This document shows positions 16,272 to 24,377 of a stretch of DNA of 43,605 bases, piece after piece. The first letter of the stretch is position 1. Each line of letters opens with the position of its first letter. The notes under the pieces were generated by a model. That model was not told the DNA's origin and searched no databases. It was given only the letters and a program-made list of their open reading frames with translations. Source of the stretch: Myxococcales bacterium (lineage in GTDB: Bacteria; Myxococcota; Kuafuiibacteriia; Kuafuiibacteriales; Kuafuiibacteriaceae); the NCBI GenBank assembly GCA_019634385.1, contig JAHQVK010000103.1, forward strand, positions 1 through 43,605. Direction: 5' to 3'. The translations under genes and the position numbers were made by a program.

Positions 16272-19200
16272 ATGAGCCAGCAGAGTCCGATCGGATCGGG
16301 TCAAGATCTAAGCGAGATTGCGCGGCATAATCTGGATTTTATTGAGTATCTTTTTGATGCGTGGGTCAATGACCCAGACTCGGTAGACCCTGCTTGGGCA
16401 GATTGGTTTGCGACCGAGCAAGCGAACAAGAGTCCTGGACCGGATGACGTTCGCAGAGAGTCTCAGGCCCCACTTGCGGCTCTCCTTCATCCTACATTTA
16501 CGCCTCGTAGTATTTTTAACTCTGGGCAGTCCTATGGTGGGGGCGCTACATCAACGAGCCAGAATTTTGCGCCGTATGATAATAGTTCACCCGAAAAACG
16601 CGTACCGTTTCTCCACCAGGTCACAATCTTCCGAGGCTTGAGCGAAGATGAGGTTCTTGATCTAGCGCGGGTCGCTGAAGAAGTCAGCGTGCTGGATGGC
16701 GAATACCTCATGCGCCAAGGAGAAATAGGCAGGGAGGTCTTTATCATTACCGAAGGTACGATACAGATCTCTCGAGAAGGTCGGCTGCTGGCCCTTCTTC
16801 AGCCCGGTGAAGTGATCGGAGAGATGTCAGCGCTGGATGAACAGCCTCGGTCCGCGGATGCGATTGCTCAAGGGTCGGCGAAAGTTGTTGTTCTTCGAGC
16901 GGATGAACTCCGTAAGTTGGTTGAAGCTCGGTCTGCGCTTGCGCTGGGTATTGTTCGAGTCCTGACTCAGCGGCTTCGCGAAACCAATACCCGACAAGAT
17001 CGGGTGGACCAGCTGATTCGAGCCTATCGGGTGCGAGGTCACCTGTTGGCTGATCTGGATCCCCTTGGACGACCCAAAGCGCCTTATCCAGAGCTGGATC
17101 CTAGCTTCTACGGTTTTACCGACGATGATATGGACATCGTCTTCTCTTCCACGACCATTCCCGGTCGAGGGGCGTTGTCGCTCAAAAACATTCTGGATCA
17201 TCTAAGGGCTACGTACTGTCGCAGTATAGGTGTGCAGTTCATGCACATAGATGATCAGCGGGTGAAGGCTTGGCTTCAGGATAAGATGGAGAGTACCCAG
17301 AATACCCGGACGCTCAGCCATGATGAACAGCTCCGTATCCTCACGAAACTCACGGACGCAGAGATATATGAGCAGTTCATCCACAAGAAGTTTATTGGTG
17401 CAAAACGTTTTAGCCTGGAGGGTGCAGAATCGCTTATCCCGCTCTTGGACATGGCGATTGAAAACGCGGGAGAGCACGGTGTCAAAGAGGTTGTTATTGG
17501 CATGGCCCATCGTGGCCGTCTGAACGTTCTTGCCAACATCCTCGATAAGCCAGCCCAACAGATTTTTCGTGAGTTTGATGACCAACACGGAGGAAATATG
17601 CTCGGTCGGGGGGATGTGAAGTATCATTTAGGATACTCTGCTGACCGAGTCACTGCCAGTGGTAATAAGGTCCATCTGTCTCTTGCGTTCAATCCCAGCC
17701 ATCTCGAGTTTGTGAGTCCGGTGGTCAACGGCCGGATTCGTGCGAAACAGGACCGTCACCAGGACAAAGAGCGGCTCAAGGGCATGTCCATAGTGATCCA
17801 TGGGGATGCTGCGTTTTCGGGGCAGGGGGTTGTCCAAGAGACGCTGAATCTATCTCGACTGGAGGGTTATACTACCGGCGGAACGTTGCATCTCATTGTC
17901 AATAATCAGATTGGCTTCACCACCTTGCCCGAGCAATCTCGCTCAACACAGTACGCAACTGACGTGGCGAAGATGCTTCAGATCCCCGTGATTCATGTGA
18001 ACGGGGAGCGACCAGAGGCAGTGGCTCAAGCCATTTGGTTGGCTATGGGATTCCGCGAAACTTTTCAAAGTGACGTCATTATCGACATGTATTGTTATCG
18101 TCGTTACGGTCACAATGAGGGGGATGAGCCCGCCTTTACCCAGCCTGAGATGTACAAGGTGATCCGAGCTCGGAAGTCGGTGCGCGAAAGTTATGTCTAT
18201 AACCTCAAGCAGCTAGGTGAAGTGACCGACGATCAGGCGGAGAAGATCGCCGTGGCTCGTCGCGAAAACCTTGAGCGTAATCTGGATGAAGCCCGAGCCA
18301 CCGAAGCGACTCAGCCCGGGGTAAGTACCGGTATGGGCTATTGGCAGGGTTATCTTGGGGGATTAGATAAGGACGCGCCTGCGGTTTCTACCTCTGTTGA
18401 AAAGCCGACACTCAAGCAATACCTCAAAGAGTTAGTGCATCTACCAGGGGCTTTTACCCCGCATCCAAAATTTGGTCGGTTGATCAAACAGCGGATGGAG
18501 ATGGTTTCTGGGCATCGACCGCTGGATTGGGCTGCCGGTGAGGCCTTGGCTTTTGCGTCACTGGTGGGAGAGGGCCGTCGGGTGCGGCTCACCGGCCAGG
18601 ATTCGGAACGAGGAACGTTCAGTCATCGGCATGCGGTGCTTCACGACTCGGAGGATGGAGATAGTGTCAACATTTACCAGAGTATTGCTACAAACGGGCA
18701 AGGACATATAGAGATTCACAATTCACCACTTTCCGAGGTGGCGGTGCTAGCCTTTGAATATGGCTATAGCCTCGACTTTCCGGAGGCTCTGGTGATGTGG
18801 GAGGCTCAATTTGGTGATTTTGCCAACGTTGCTCAGGTAATCATCGACCAGTTTATCACCAGTGGTGAAGAAAAATGGAGTCGGCTGTCGGGGCTGGTGA
18901 TGATGTTGCCGCATGGCTTTGAAGGACAGGGTCCTGAACATTCCAGTGCGCGGCTGGAGCGCTTTTTGACTGTTGCTGCAGATGACAATATTCAGGTGTG
19001 CAACCTAACTACGCCTGCTCAGCTCTTTCATGTTCTTCGACGGCAGGTGCTGCGGCCCCTCAGGAAGCCTCTGGTGATTATGTCCCCCAAGAGTTTGCTC
19101 CGTCATCCGCGTGCGGTAAGCACGCTTGATGCCCTGAGTGAAGGGACATTTCAGCGGGTGATTCCAGAGGGTCATAAGCGATGTAACCCGGGGAAGGTGA

Positions 19201-19559
19201 CGCGGATACTGCTTACCAGCGGTAAGTTGTACTACGAACTGGAAGAGGAACGGGAACGACTTGCAGCTTGGAATGTGGCTATCGTACGACTTGAGCAGTA
19301 CTACCCGCTTCGGAAAGAAGATCTGGACCGTGCTTTCGCTGATTATGCTGCGAATACACCAGTAATGTGGGTGCAAGAGGAACCCAAAAATATGGGTGCT
19401 TGGGCCTTCTTACGTATGCGCTACGACGATGGTATCTTCGGAGACCGCCCGCTGTCGTGCATTGCCCGGCCAGCGTCGGCGAGCCCAGCTACGGGCTCAG
19501 CGAAGGCGCATCAATTGGAACAAGCTAAACTCCTCGAAGAAGCCTTCGCTTGCTCATGA
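16272..19559 (+). CDS. sucA: 2-oxoglutarate dehydrogenase E1 with inserted cyclic-nucleotide-binding domain
   Basis: E1 decarboxylates 2-oxoglutarate with thiamine diphosphate and passes the succinyl group to SucB. Residues about 15-50 (HNLDFIEYLFDAWVNDPDSV) are the normal N-terminal tail. Residues about 112-238 are a cyclic-nucleotide-binding domain: FLHQVTIFRGLSEDEV, GEYLMRQGEIGREVFIITEG, and a phosphate-binding cassette IGEMSALDEQPRSADAIA with Glu184 and Arg193 nine residues apart, as in protein kinase A regulatory subunits. From about 240 the enzyme resumes (RVDQLIRAYRVRGHLLADLDPLG), with MAHRGRLNVL (His413), IVNNQIGFTT and YGHNEGDEPAFTQP. At 1095 residues it is about 130 longer than usual, which the insert explains. 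ATG 16272 has GAGTGAGG upstream. sucB starts 39 bases after its stop codon. Confidence 0.95.
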   Translation: MSQQSPIGSGQDLSEIARHNLDFIEYLFDAWVNDPDSVDPAWADWFATEQANKSPGPDDVRRESQAPLAALLHPTFTPRSIFNSGQSYGGGATSTSQNFAPYDNSSPEKRVPFLHQVTIFRGLSEDEVLDLARVAEEVSVLDGEYLMRQGEIGREVFIITEGTIQISREGRLLALLQPGEVIGEMSALDEQPRSADAIAQGSAKVVVLRADELRKLVEARSALALGIVRVLTQRLRETNTRQDRVDQLIRAYRVRGHLLADLDPLGRPKAPYPELDPSFYGFTDDDMDIVFSSTTIPGRGALSLKNILDHLRATYCRSIGVQFMHIDDQRVKAWLQDKMESTQNTRTLSHDEQLRILTKLTDAEIYEQFIHKKFIGAKRFSLEGAESLIPLLDMAIENAGEHGVKEVVIGMAHRGRLNVLANILDKPAQQIFREFDDQHGGNMLGRGDVKYHLGYSADRVTASGNKVHLSLAFNPSHLEFVSPVVNGRIRAKQDRHQDKERLKGMSIVIHGDAAFSGQGVVQETLNLSRLEGYTTGGTLHLIVNNQIGFTTLPEQSRSTQYATDVAKMLQIPVIHVNGERPEAVAQAIWLAMGFRETFQSDVIIDMYCYRRYGHNEGDEPAFTQPEMYKVIRARKSVRESYVYNLKQLGEVTDDQAEKIAVARRENLERNLDEARATEATQPGVSTGMGYWQGYLGGLDKDAPAVSTSVEKPTLKQYLKELVHLPGAFTPHPKFGRLIKQRMEMVSGHRPLDWAAGEALAFASLVGEGRRVRLTGQDSERGTFSHRHAVLHDSEDGDSVNIYQSIATNGQGHIEIHNSPLSEVAVLAFEYGYSLDFPEALVMWEAQFGDFANVAQVIIDQFITSGEEKWSRLSGLVMMLPHGFEGQGPEHSSARLERFLTVAADDNIQVCNLTTPAQLFHVLRRQVLRPLRKPLVIMSPKSLLRHPRAVSTLDALSEGTFQRVIPEGHKRCNPGKVTRILLTSGKLYYELEEERERLAAWNVAIVRLEQYYPLRKEDLDRAFADYAANTPVMWVQEEPKNMGAWAFLRMRYDDGIFGDRPLSCIARPASASPATGSAKAHQLEQAKLLEEAFACS

Positions 19560-19598
19560 CGAGGGAACACTAGGAACAAGACTGGGAAAACCATACCG

Positions 19599-20840
19599 AT
19601 GTCAACGGAGCTTAAAGTGCCCTCTGCGGGCGAATCGATTACTGAAGTAACTATTGTCGAGTGGCTCAAGAAGGAAGGGGCGTGGGCGGCGCGAGATGAG
19701 ACAGTGGCGGTTATCGAAACCGATAAGGCCAATGTTGAAGTGAATGCGCCGGTGGCTGGGGTGCTCACCCGCATCATCAAGGGCGAGGGTGAAGAGGCGA
19801 TTGTGGGCGAGGTAATCGCCCACATGGAGGCTCAAGAACAACCTCGAGACGCAGCGTCGGAGAAAAGACCAGCGGCGTCAGGGGTCGCGGAAAAGAAAGC
19901 GGTGGATACTGTTGAAGCAGTATCCTCCGCGGTCAACTCAAGCGCTGCGAAGGGGGTGTCAGTCACTCCGGCTCCGGCGGTACCCTCCGCGCCCAGCTTG
20001 CCGGAAGGGCTTCGAGCCCCGCCCTCGATTCGACGTGCAGTACGTCAGGGGCTGGTACCGGCGGAGCAGGTCCGTGGCCCGGGACTAGCGGCCTTGTCTG
20101 AGGGGGCATTAGCTCGGTCTGTTCCTTCGGAGCCTGCGATTCGCGAAGAAGAACGGGTGAAGATGACCCGTCTGCGTAAAACGATCGCTCAACGTTTGGT
20201 GACCGCACAACAGACCGCGGCTATTCTCACCACCTTTAACGAGGTGGATATGAGCGCGGTGATGGGGCTTCGCAAGATATACAAAGAATCCTTTGCGGAC
20301 CGTCACGGGGTCAAATTGGGTTTTATGTCTTTCTTTGTGAAGGCCACTATTGAAGCGCTGAAGGATCTTCCCCAGATCAATGCTAGTATCGAAGGTGATA
20401 ATATTATCTACCATAACTACTACGATATTGGTGTTGCAGTAGGTGGGGGACGGGGCTTGGTGGTTCCGGTCATTCGCAATGCTGAGCGTTTGAACTTTGC
20501 GCAGATCGAGCAAACTATTGGTGACTTTGGGCGTCGGGCCAAAGACAACAAGATCACTCCCGATGAACTTCAGGGAGGCACCTTTACCATTTCCAATGGC
20601 GGGGTGTATGGGAGCATGATGTCCACTCCGATTATTAATCCGCCGCAGAGTGGTATCCTAGGGCTTCATGCGATCAAAGAGCGTCCGGTGGTGAGAGATG
20701 GCCAGGTGGTGGTGGCACCGATGATGTTCATTGCGCTGAGTTATGATCACCGAATAGTCGATGGACGGGAAGCGGTAACCTTTTTGGTTCGCATCAAAGA
20801 GTGCATCGAAAACCCAAGTCGTATGCTTCTTGAAGTATGA
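19599..20840 (+). CDS. sucB: Dihydrolipoyllysine succinyltransferase, E2 of 2-oxoglutarate dehydrogenase
   Basis: The 413-residue E2 transfers succinyl to CoA. Residues 1-80 are one lipoyl domain with Lys43 in ETDKANVEV as the lipoylation site. An Ala/Val/Pro/Ser-rich linker follows, then a somewhat degenerate peripheral-subunit-binding segment ([20 protein letters not shown]), then the catalytic acyltransferase core from about residue 185 with [12 protein letters not shown] and the active-site SYDHRIVDG (His384, Asp388). It belongs with sucA in one operon. The E3 (lipoamide dehydrogenase) gene is not in the window. Downstream the first structure met is a truncated family D repeat. Confidence 0.96.
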   Translation: MSTELKVPSAGESITEVTIVEWLKKEGAWAARDETVAVIETDKANVEVNAPVAGVLTRIIKGEGEEAIVGEVIAHMEAQEQPRDAASEKRPAASGVAEKKAVDTVEAVSSAVNSSAAKGVSVTPAPAVPSAPSLPEGLRAPPSIRRAVRQGLVPAEQVRGPGLAALSEGALARSVPSEPAIREEERVKMTRLRKTIAQRLVTAQQTAAILTTFNEVDMSAVMGLRKIYKESFADRHGVKLGFMSFFVKATIEALKDLPQINASIEGDNIIYHNYYDIGVAVGGGRGLVVPVIRNAERLNFAQIEQTIGDFGRRAKDNKITPDELQGGTFTISNGGVYGSMMSTPIINPPQSGILGLHAIKERPVVRDGQVVVAPMMFIALSYDHRIVDGREAVTFLVRIKECIENPSRMLLEV

Positions 20841-20873
20841 GCTCGCGAACAAATATATTCCTTCAAAGCCTTT

Positions 20874-20913
20874 TTGCAGCAGAGATCCCTTGGGTAGAAC
20901 CCAAGCTGCTGCT
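20874..20913. repeat. Truncated family D element, copy D3
   Basis: TGCAGCAGAGATCCCTTGGG followed by TAGAACCCAAGCTGCTGC matches the left half of the D family, including the CTTGGGT/ACCCAAG hairpin. The right end (TTTGCTGTA) is missing. 20914-21104 shows GC-rich small hairpins but no gene. Confidence 0.65.
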
Positions 20914-21104
20914 TCTCCGCGGGTCTATGTCCCGCAGGGTGGAACTATAGCGAGGCGCCTGCTTTGCCCGAATGTTCGGATTCGGCTGGTCCCGCGAAAC
21001 CGGCTAACTTGTGCGCTGCCTTGCACAATCGCTGGTGAAGAGCAGGAAATCGGGTGCCATAAGTCCGCCGGTCATTCAAGGTATGCGTCACAGATCATCG
21101 AGGC

Positions 21105-21292
21105 TAAGGCGTGTATTTAACCTCCGGACTGCGTTCTGACTTGTATCCCACCTTTGTGAGTGGTCGGTGGCTTTGCTCCCCTTTCGAGCCCATCGGTCCG
21201 GTACATCGAGTACCCTCCCTCCGGGGCTTGCCCCTCACAAACGCGGGATACGGCGTCATCTCCGCGGCCGGGGTTTACAGATACGCCCTAAA
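21105..21292. repeat. Family C element, copy C8 (empty-site reference for D1)
   Basis: It starts CTAAGGCGTGTATTTAACCT and ends with ACAGATACGCCCTAA; the terminal tetranucleotide has drifted from CTAG to CTAA. The interior is the closest relative of C1 and runs through CCCCTCACAAACGCGGGATA without the D element that interrupts C1. Confidence 0.75.
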
Positions 21293-21794
21293 GTGAAGGG
21301 TAAGCCTTGGTTGAAGTATTCGGGGAACCATTGTTGGGGTGGTTTTTCCGTGCGAGGTTCAGATGGGCATCGTGTTTGTGCGAGGGTAAAGAGACGGACT
21401 TGTCTTCGCCTAACGTTTTCAAGAAACGTTCTGATTGGCTTCGTTGTTCACCGATTACTTATCGTTATGCGTATTGCTGAACTCGCGGCCACTCAACCAA
21501 TCAAAAGACCTTGGCGGTTAGTCACATGCTCAATTCTTTAGCCTTTTTGTCTATCCGGTGGGGGCCTGCGCGAGGGACTTCACACCCGCGGTCAAGGTGT
21601 GAAAGATTGTCTACGTACCTGGGTGCCAATGAACGCCAAAATTACTGGTTGAAGTCGTCGAACGAGGGCCCGAGCGATTGCTCCAACCTGTGGCGCATTA
21701 GGCTCGCAATTTTGACATCGACTCAAGGACCATCATCATAGGGTCGAAAAGATGTTCGTAGAGTCTTCCGTACCCTACAAGGAGTTGCTGATCC
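21293..21794. other. Gene-free stretch upstream of nhaA
   Basis: I see no ORF with family features on either strand and no repeat of families A-D. It presumably holds the nhaA promoter. A Shine-Dalgarno AAGGAG lies at its end, about ten bases before the nhaA ATG. Confidence 0.5.
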
Positions 21795-23117
21795 ATGTCG
21801 CAGGCTGCATCCAAAAAAAAGAATCCCGTACAAATTTTACAAGAGTTTTCCATTCCGCTTATTGCTGGCGTTGTGTTGGCCGTTATTTGGGCCAATATTG
21901 ATCCCCATGGATACCATAACGTAATACATTGGTCTCCGTTCGCTGATGCTCACCACGGTCATGATGCTCATGGTGGTGGATTTCTTGGTCATCTAAACCT
22001 TCATTTTATCATGAACGATCTGTTCATGGCACTCTTTTTTGGACTTGCAGCGAAAGAGATTACCGAAGCCTGCCTTCCTGGAGGTGCTCTCAATCCGCCG
22101 AGTAAAGCGATCAATCCACTTCTTGGGACGCTCGGAGGGGTTTTGGGGCCTATTGGGGTATATGTCGCTTGCGTAAGTCTATTTAATCAGCCGGCTATCG
22201 CTAATGGATGGGGAATCCCCACTGCAACCGATATTGCGTTGGCGTGGCTTGTTGCGCGGGTGATCTTTGGTGCTGGTCATCCGGCGGTGTCGTTTCTCCT
22301 GTTGCTCGCAGTGGCGGATGATGGGTTGGGATTAGGCATTATTGCGGTTTTTTATCCGGATCCGAACAATCCGGTTCAGCCCCTATTTTTGCTGTTGGTG
22401 GCTATTGCGGTGGGCGTATCGTATGTGCTTCGAGCTAAGAAGGTGCAAAGCTTTTGGCCTTACCTTCTTGTTGGGGGCGTCTTAAGTTGGCTGGGGCTAT
22501 TTCTTGCTCACTTGCATCCCGCTTTGGCCTTGGTACCAGTTGTTCCGTTTATGCCTAGTGCCGCTAGGGACGAGGGTCTTTACGTTGAGGAACAAGGTGG
22601 TGGGCACCACGATACCCTCAATAACTTTGAGCACTTCTTTAAACTTCCTGTAGATATTGGCCTATTCGGATTTGGCCTTGCCAATGCCGGTGTAGAGTTC
22701 TCCAGCGTGGGGGCGGCTACGTGGGCGGTGCTTGCCGGATTGATGGTCGGGAAGACGGTGGGGATTTTCGGGTTTTCAGCCGTGGGTCACTTAGCTGGGT
22801 TCAAATTGCCTGAGGGCATGGATTTTCGGAGTTTGGTTGTGGCTGGGCTCACTGCTAGCCTCGGTTTGACGGTTGCGCTCTTTGTTGCAGGGGTGGCTTT
22901 TACGGATCCCTCACTTCAAGGTTCAGCAAAAATGGGTGCCTTGTTCTCCGCGGCTGCGGCACCGGCAGCGATATTCTTGGCCCGAGTTCTCGGCATTGGG
23001 AGCCCAAAGATGGTGTCAAAAGGGGGTGGAAGCAATGGTCGACTGGCCGGAGATTTTGGTGATGGGGCGGTGACCTCCGTGTCATCATCCATAGGTCTTG
23101 CCCACGATGATGAGTAG
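21795..23117 (+). CDS. nhaA: Na+/H+ antiporter NhaA
   Basis: A 440-residue inner-membrane antiporter that exchanges sodium for protons. The family core is clear: GWGIPTATDIALAWL with Asp146 (E. coli Asp133 position) and LLAVADDGLGLGI with Asp175-Asp176 (E. coli Asp163-Asp164, the ion-binding pair), and MVGKTVGIFGF with the late conserved Lys. It is about 50 residues longer than E. coli NhaA. A His-rich loop after the first helix (DAHHGHDAHGGGFLGHLNLH) and a Ser/Gly-rich acidic C-terminal tail account for some of this. AAGGAG lies about ten bases before the ATG. The SDR gene starts 14 bases after its stop, so they form an operon. Confidence 0.95.
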   Translation: MSQAASKKKNPVQILQEFSIPLIAGVVLAVIWANIDPHGYHNVIHWSPFADAHHGHDAHGGGFLGHLNLHFIMNDLFMALFFGLAAKEITEACLPGGALNPPSKAINPLLGTLGGVLGPIGVYVACVSLFNQPAIANGWGIPTATDIALAWLVARVIFGAGHPAVSFLLLLAVADDGLGLGIIAVFYPDPNNPVQPLFLLLVAIAVGVSYVLRAKKVQSFWPYLLVGGVLSWLGLFLAHLHPALALVPVVPFMPSAARDEGLYVEEQGGGHHDTLNNFEHFFKLPVDIGLFGFGLANAGVEFSSVGAATWAVLAGLMVGKTVGIFGFSAVGHLAGFKLPEGMDFRSLVVAGLTASLGLTVALFVAGVAFTDPSLQGSAKMGALFSAAAAPAAIFLARVLGIGSPKMVSKGGGSNGRLAGDFGDGAVTSVSSSIGLAHDDE

Positions 23118-23131
23118 CATAGCATGGTGGG

Positions 23132-23857
23132 GTGAGAATTCCGTCATTGCCAGAGTCTTCGCCCATCATGGTCACCGGAGCGTCCGGTGGCATAGGTCGT
23201 GCTGTCAGCTTGGCCTTAGCGATCCATCATAACGCTCATATCATAGCGCTAGGCCGAGATTCTAGGCGCTTAGAGCAGTTGTGTTCCGACGTTAGGGCCG
23301 CGGGCGGCACGGCAAGCGCGGCGAGTATAGACCTTGCTGCCGATGGGGCAATACCTTCCATCTTGCCCCATATTCCTTCCACTGGTCTTTATGGTCTCAT
23401 TCATAGTGCTGGGGTGTGCCCTTTGGGGTCGGTAGAGAAGACCTCCGAGGATGATCTGGAGGGTAGCTGGCGCCTTAATCTCCGGGCACCATATCTTGTG
23501 ACCGCTGCGCTTTTGCCGGCCTTACGAAAGAAGCGGGGACATGTGTTGTTTATCAACTCTGGGGCCGGTCGGGTGGCTAAGGCTGGGTGGAGTGCATATG
23601 CGATGGCAAAGCATGGGCTTAAGGCATTGGCTGATGCTCTACGAGACGAGGTAAGCTCCGAGGGAATACGGGTGACATCTATCTTTCCGGGGCGTACGGC
23701 AACTGATATGCAGGCGTTCGTGCGGGCTCATGAGGGACGTCCGTATGACCCTAGTGAGTGGGTTCAACCGGCGGATGTCGCGGAAGCGGTGGTTTTGGCT
23801 CTCACTACGCCAACCCCCTCTTTGGTTGAGGAGATTGTGGTTCGACCGATGAGCTAG
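23132..23857 (+). CDS. Short-chain dehydrogenase/reductase
   Basis: A 241-residue classical SDR: nucleotide-binding TGASGGIG at the N-terminus, an NNAG-like IHSAG, and the catalytic triad Ser143 (FINSGAGR), Tyr156 and Lys160 (YAMAK). The second strand ends ALGRDSRR, which favours NADP(H). The substrate is unknown. The start is GTG 23132 with GGTGGG just before it; ATG 23168 is too close to the TGASGGIG motif. The gene follows nhaA by 14 bases. Its TAG stop lies in the terminal CTAG of repeat element C5, which begins right there. Confidence 0.88.
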   Translation: MRIPSLPESSPIMVTGASGGIGRAVSLALAIHHNAHIIALGRDSRRLEQLCSDVRAAGGTASAASIDLAADGAIPSILPHIPSTGLYGLIHSAGVCPLGSVEKTSEDDLEGSWRLNLRAPYLVTAALLPALRKKRGHVLFINSGAGRVAKAGWSAYAMAKHGLKALADALRDEVSSEGIRVTSIFPGRTATDMQAFVRAHEGRPYDPSEWVQPADVAEAVVLALTTPTPSLVEEIVVRPMS

Positions 23858-23984
23858 GGCGTGTCTTTACCCTTCCGGGTTGCGTTCTGACTTGTGTTCA
23901 GCGGGTGTGTGGGGTCGGTGGCTGAGCCTCCACATTCTCGGGCTACGGCGATCTCCGCAGCCGGCGGTGGAGGACGCGCCCTAG
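23854..23984. repeat. Family C element, copy C5, starting in the SDR stop codon
   Basis: CTAGGGCGTGTCTTTACCCT opens the element and GGTGGAGGACGCGCCCTAG closes it. The first CTAG overlaps the SDR stop codon and the last CTAG is shared with A4. Confidence 0.82.
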
Positions 23985-24159
23985 CAGGCCATCGGAAAAG
24001 TGAGTTAGGCGCTTCGCGGGTCCTTTTTCCGTGGAACGTCCGGACCGTCTTCGCCTTTCATCGGTTGCATACGCCCGGTATGCGCCCTCTTCATCCGGAG
24101 CGTTGCACGGAAAAGAAACTTCGCGGATCACCCATCCCACTTCTCCGATGGCCTGCTAG
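23981..24159. repeat. Family A element, copy A4 (179 bp)
   Basis: This is a full-length family A copy, same orientation as A1 and A3 and nearly identical to A3. It is preceded by C5 with a shared CTAG. Its right CTAG (24156-24159) provides the stop codon of a short minus-strand ORF. Confidence 0.88.
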
Positions 24160-24377
24160 TCATCCGAGGATCCAAGCTCTCCGAGAATTTCTCTGGTGTT
24201 AGGGAGTCGATGGGCCGGGTAAACCGATCGCTTTGCAAGAGGCCGTTTTGCCACGACTTTGAAAGTGTCATGCTGAGTGCTTGGAGGGTCAAAGAACGCC
24301 GTTGATCGGGCGGGTGCCTGTTTGGGCTGCGCGCGGAGGTGTTCGGTGAGATGCTCCGAAACCAACGATGGGAACAC
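24156..24377 (-). CDS. Doubtful small ORF divergent from the M3 peptidase gene
   Basis: A 73-residue frame can be read from GTG 24377, ending RLPNTREILGELGSSDD with its TAG in the terminal CTAG of A4. It is basic in the middle (VVAKRPLAKRSVYPAHR) and its end looks protein-like, but I recognise no family and see no ribosome binding site. It overlaps the start of the M3 gene by ten bases. It could be the cut-off end of an older gene, or chance. Confidence 0.2.
   Translation of the reverse strand: MFPSLVSEHLTEHLRAQPKQAPARSTAFFDPPSTQHDTFKVVAKRPLAKRSVYPAHRLPNTREILGELGSSDD

Noticed and set aside
16605..16990. The cNMP-binding part of sucA as a separate CRP-like regulator fused by an assembly or frameshift error
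   Set aside because: There is no helix-turn-helix, the frame is continuous, no internal start with a ribosome binding site is evident, and the E1 sequence resumes normally on the other side.
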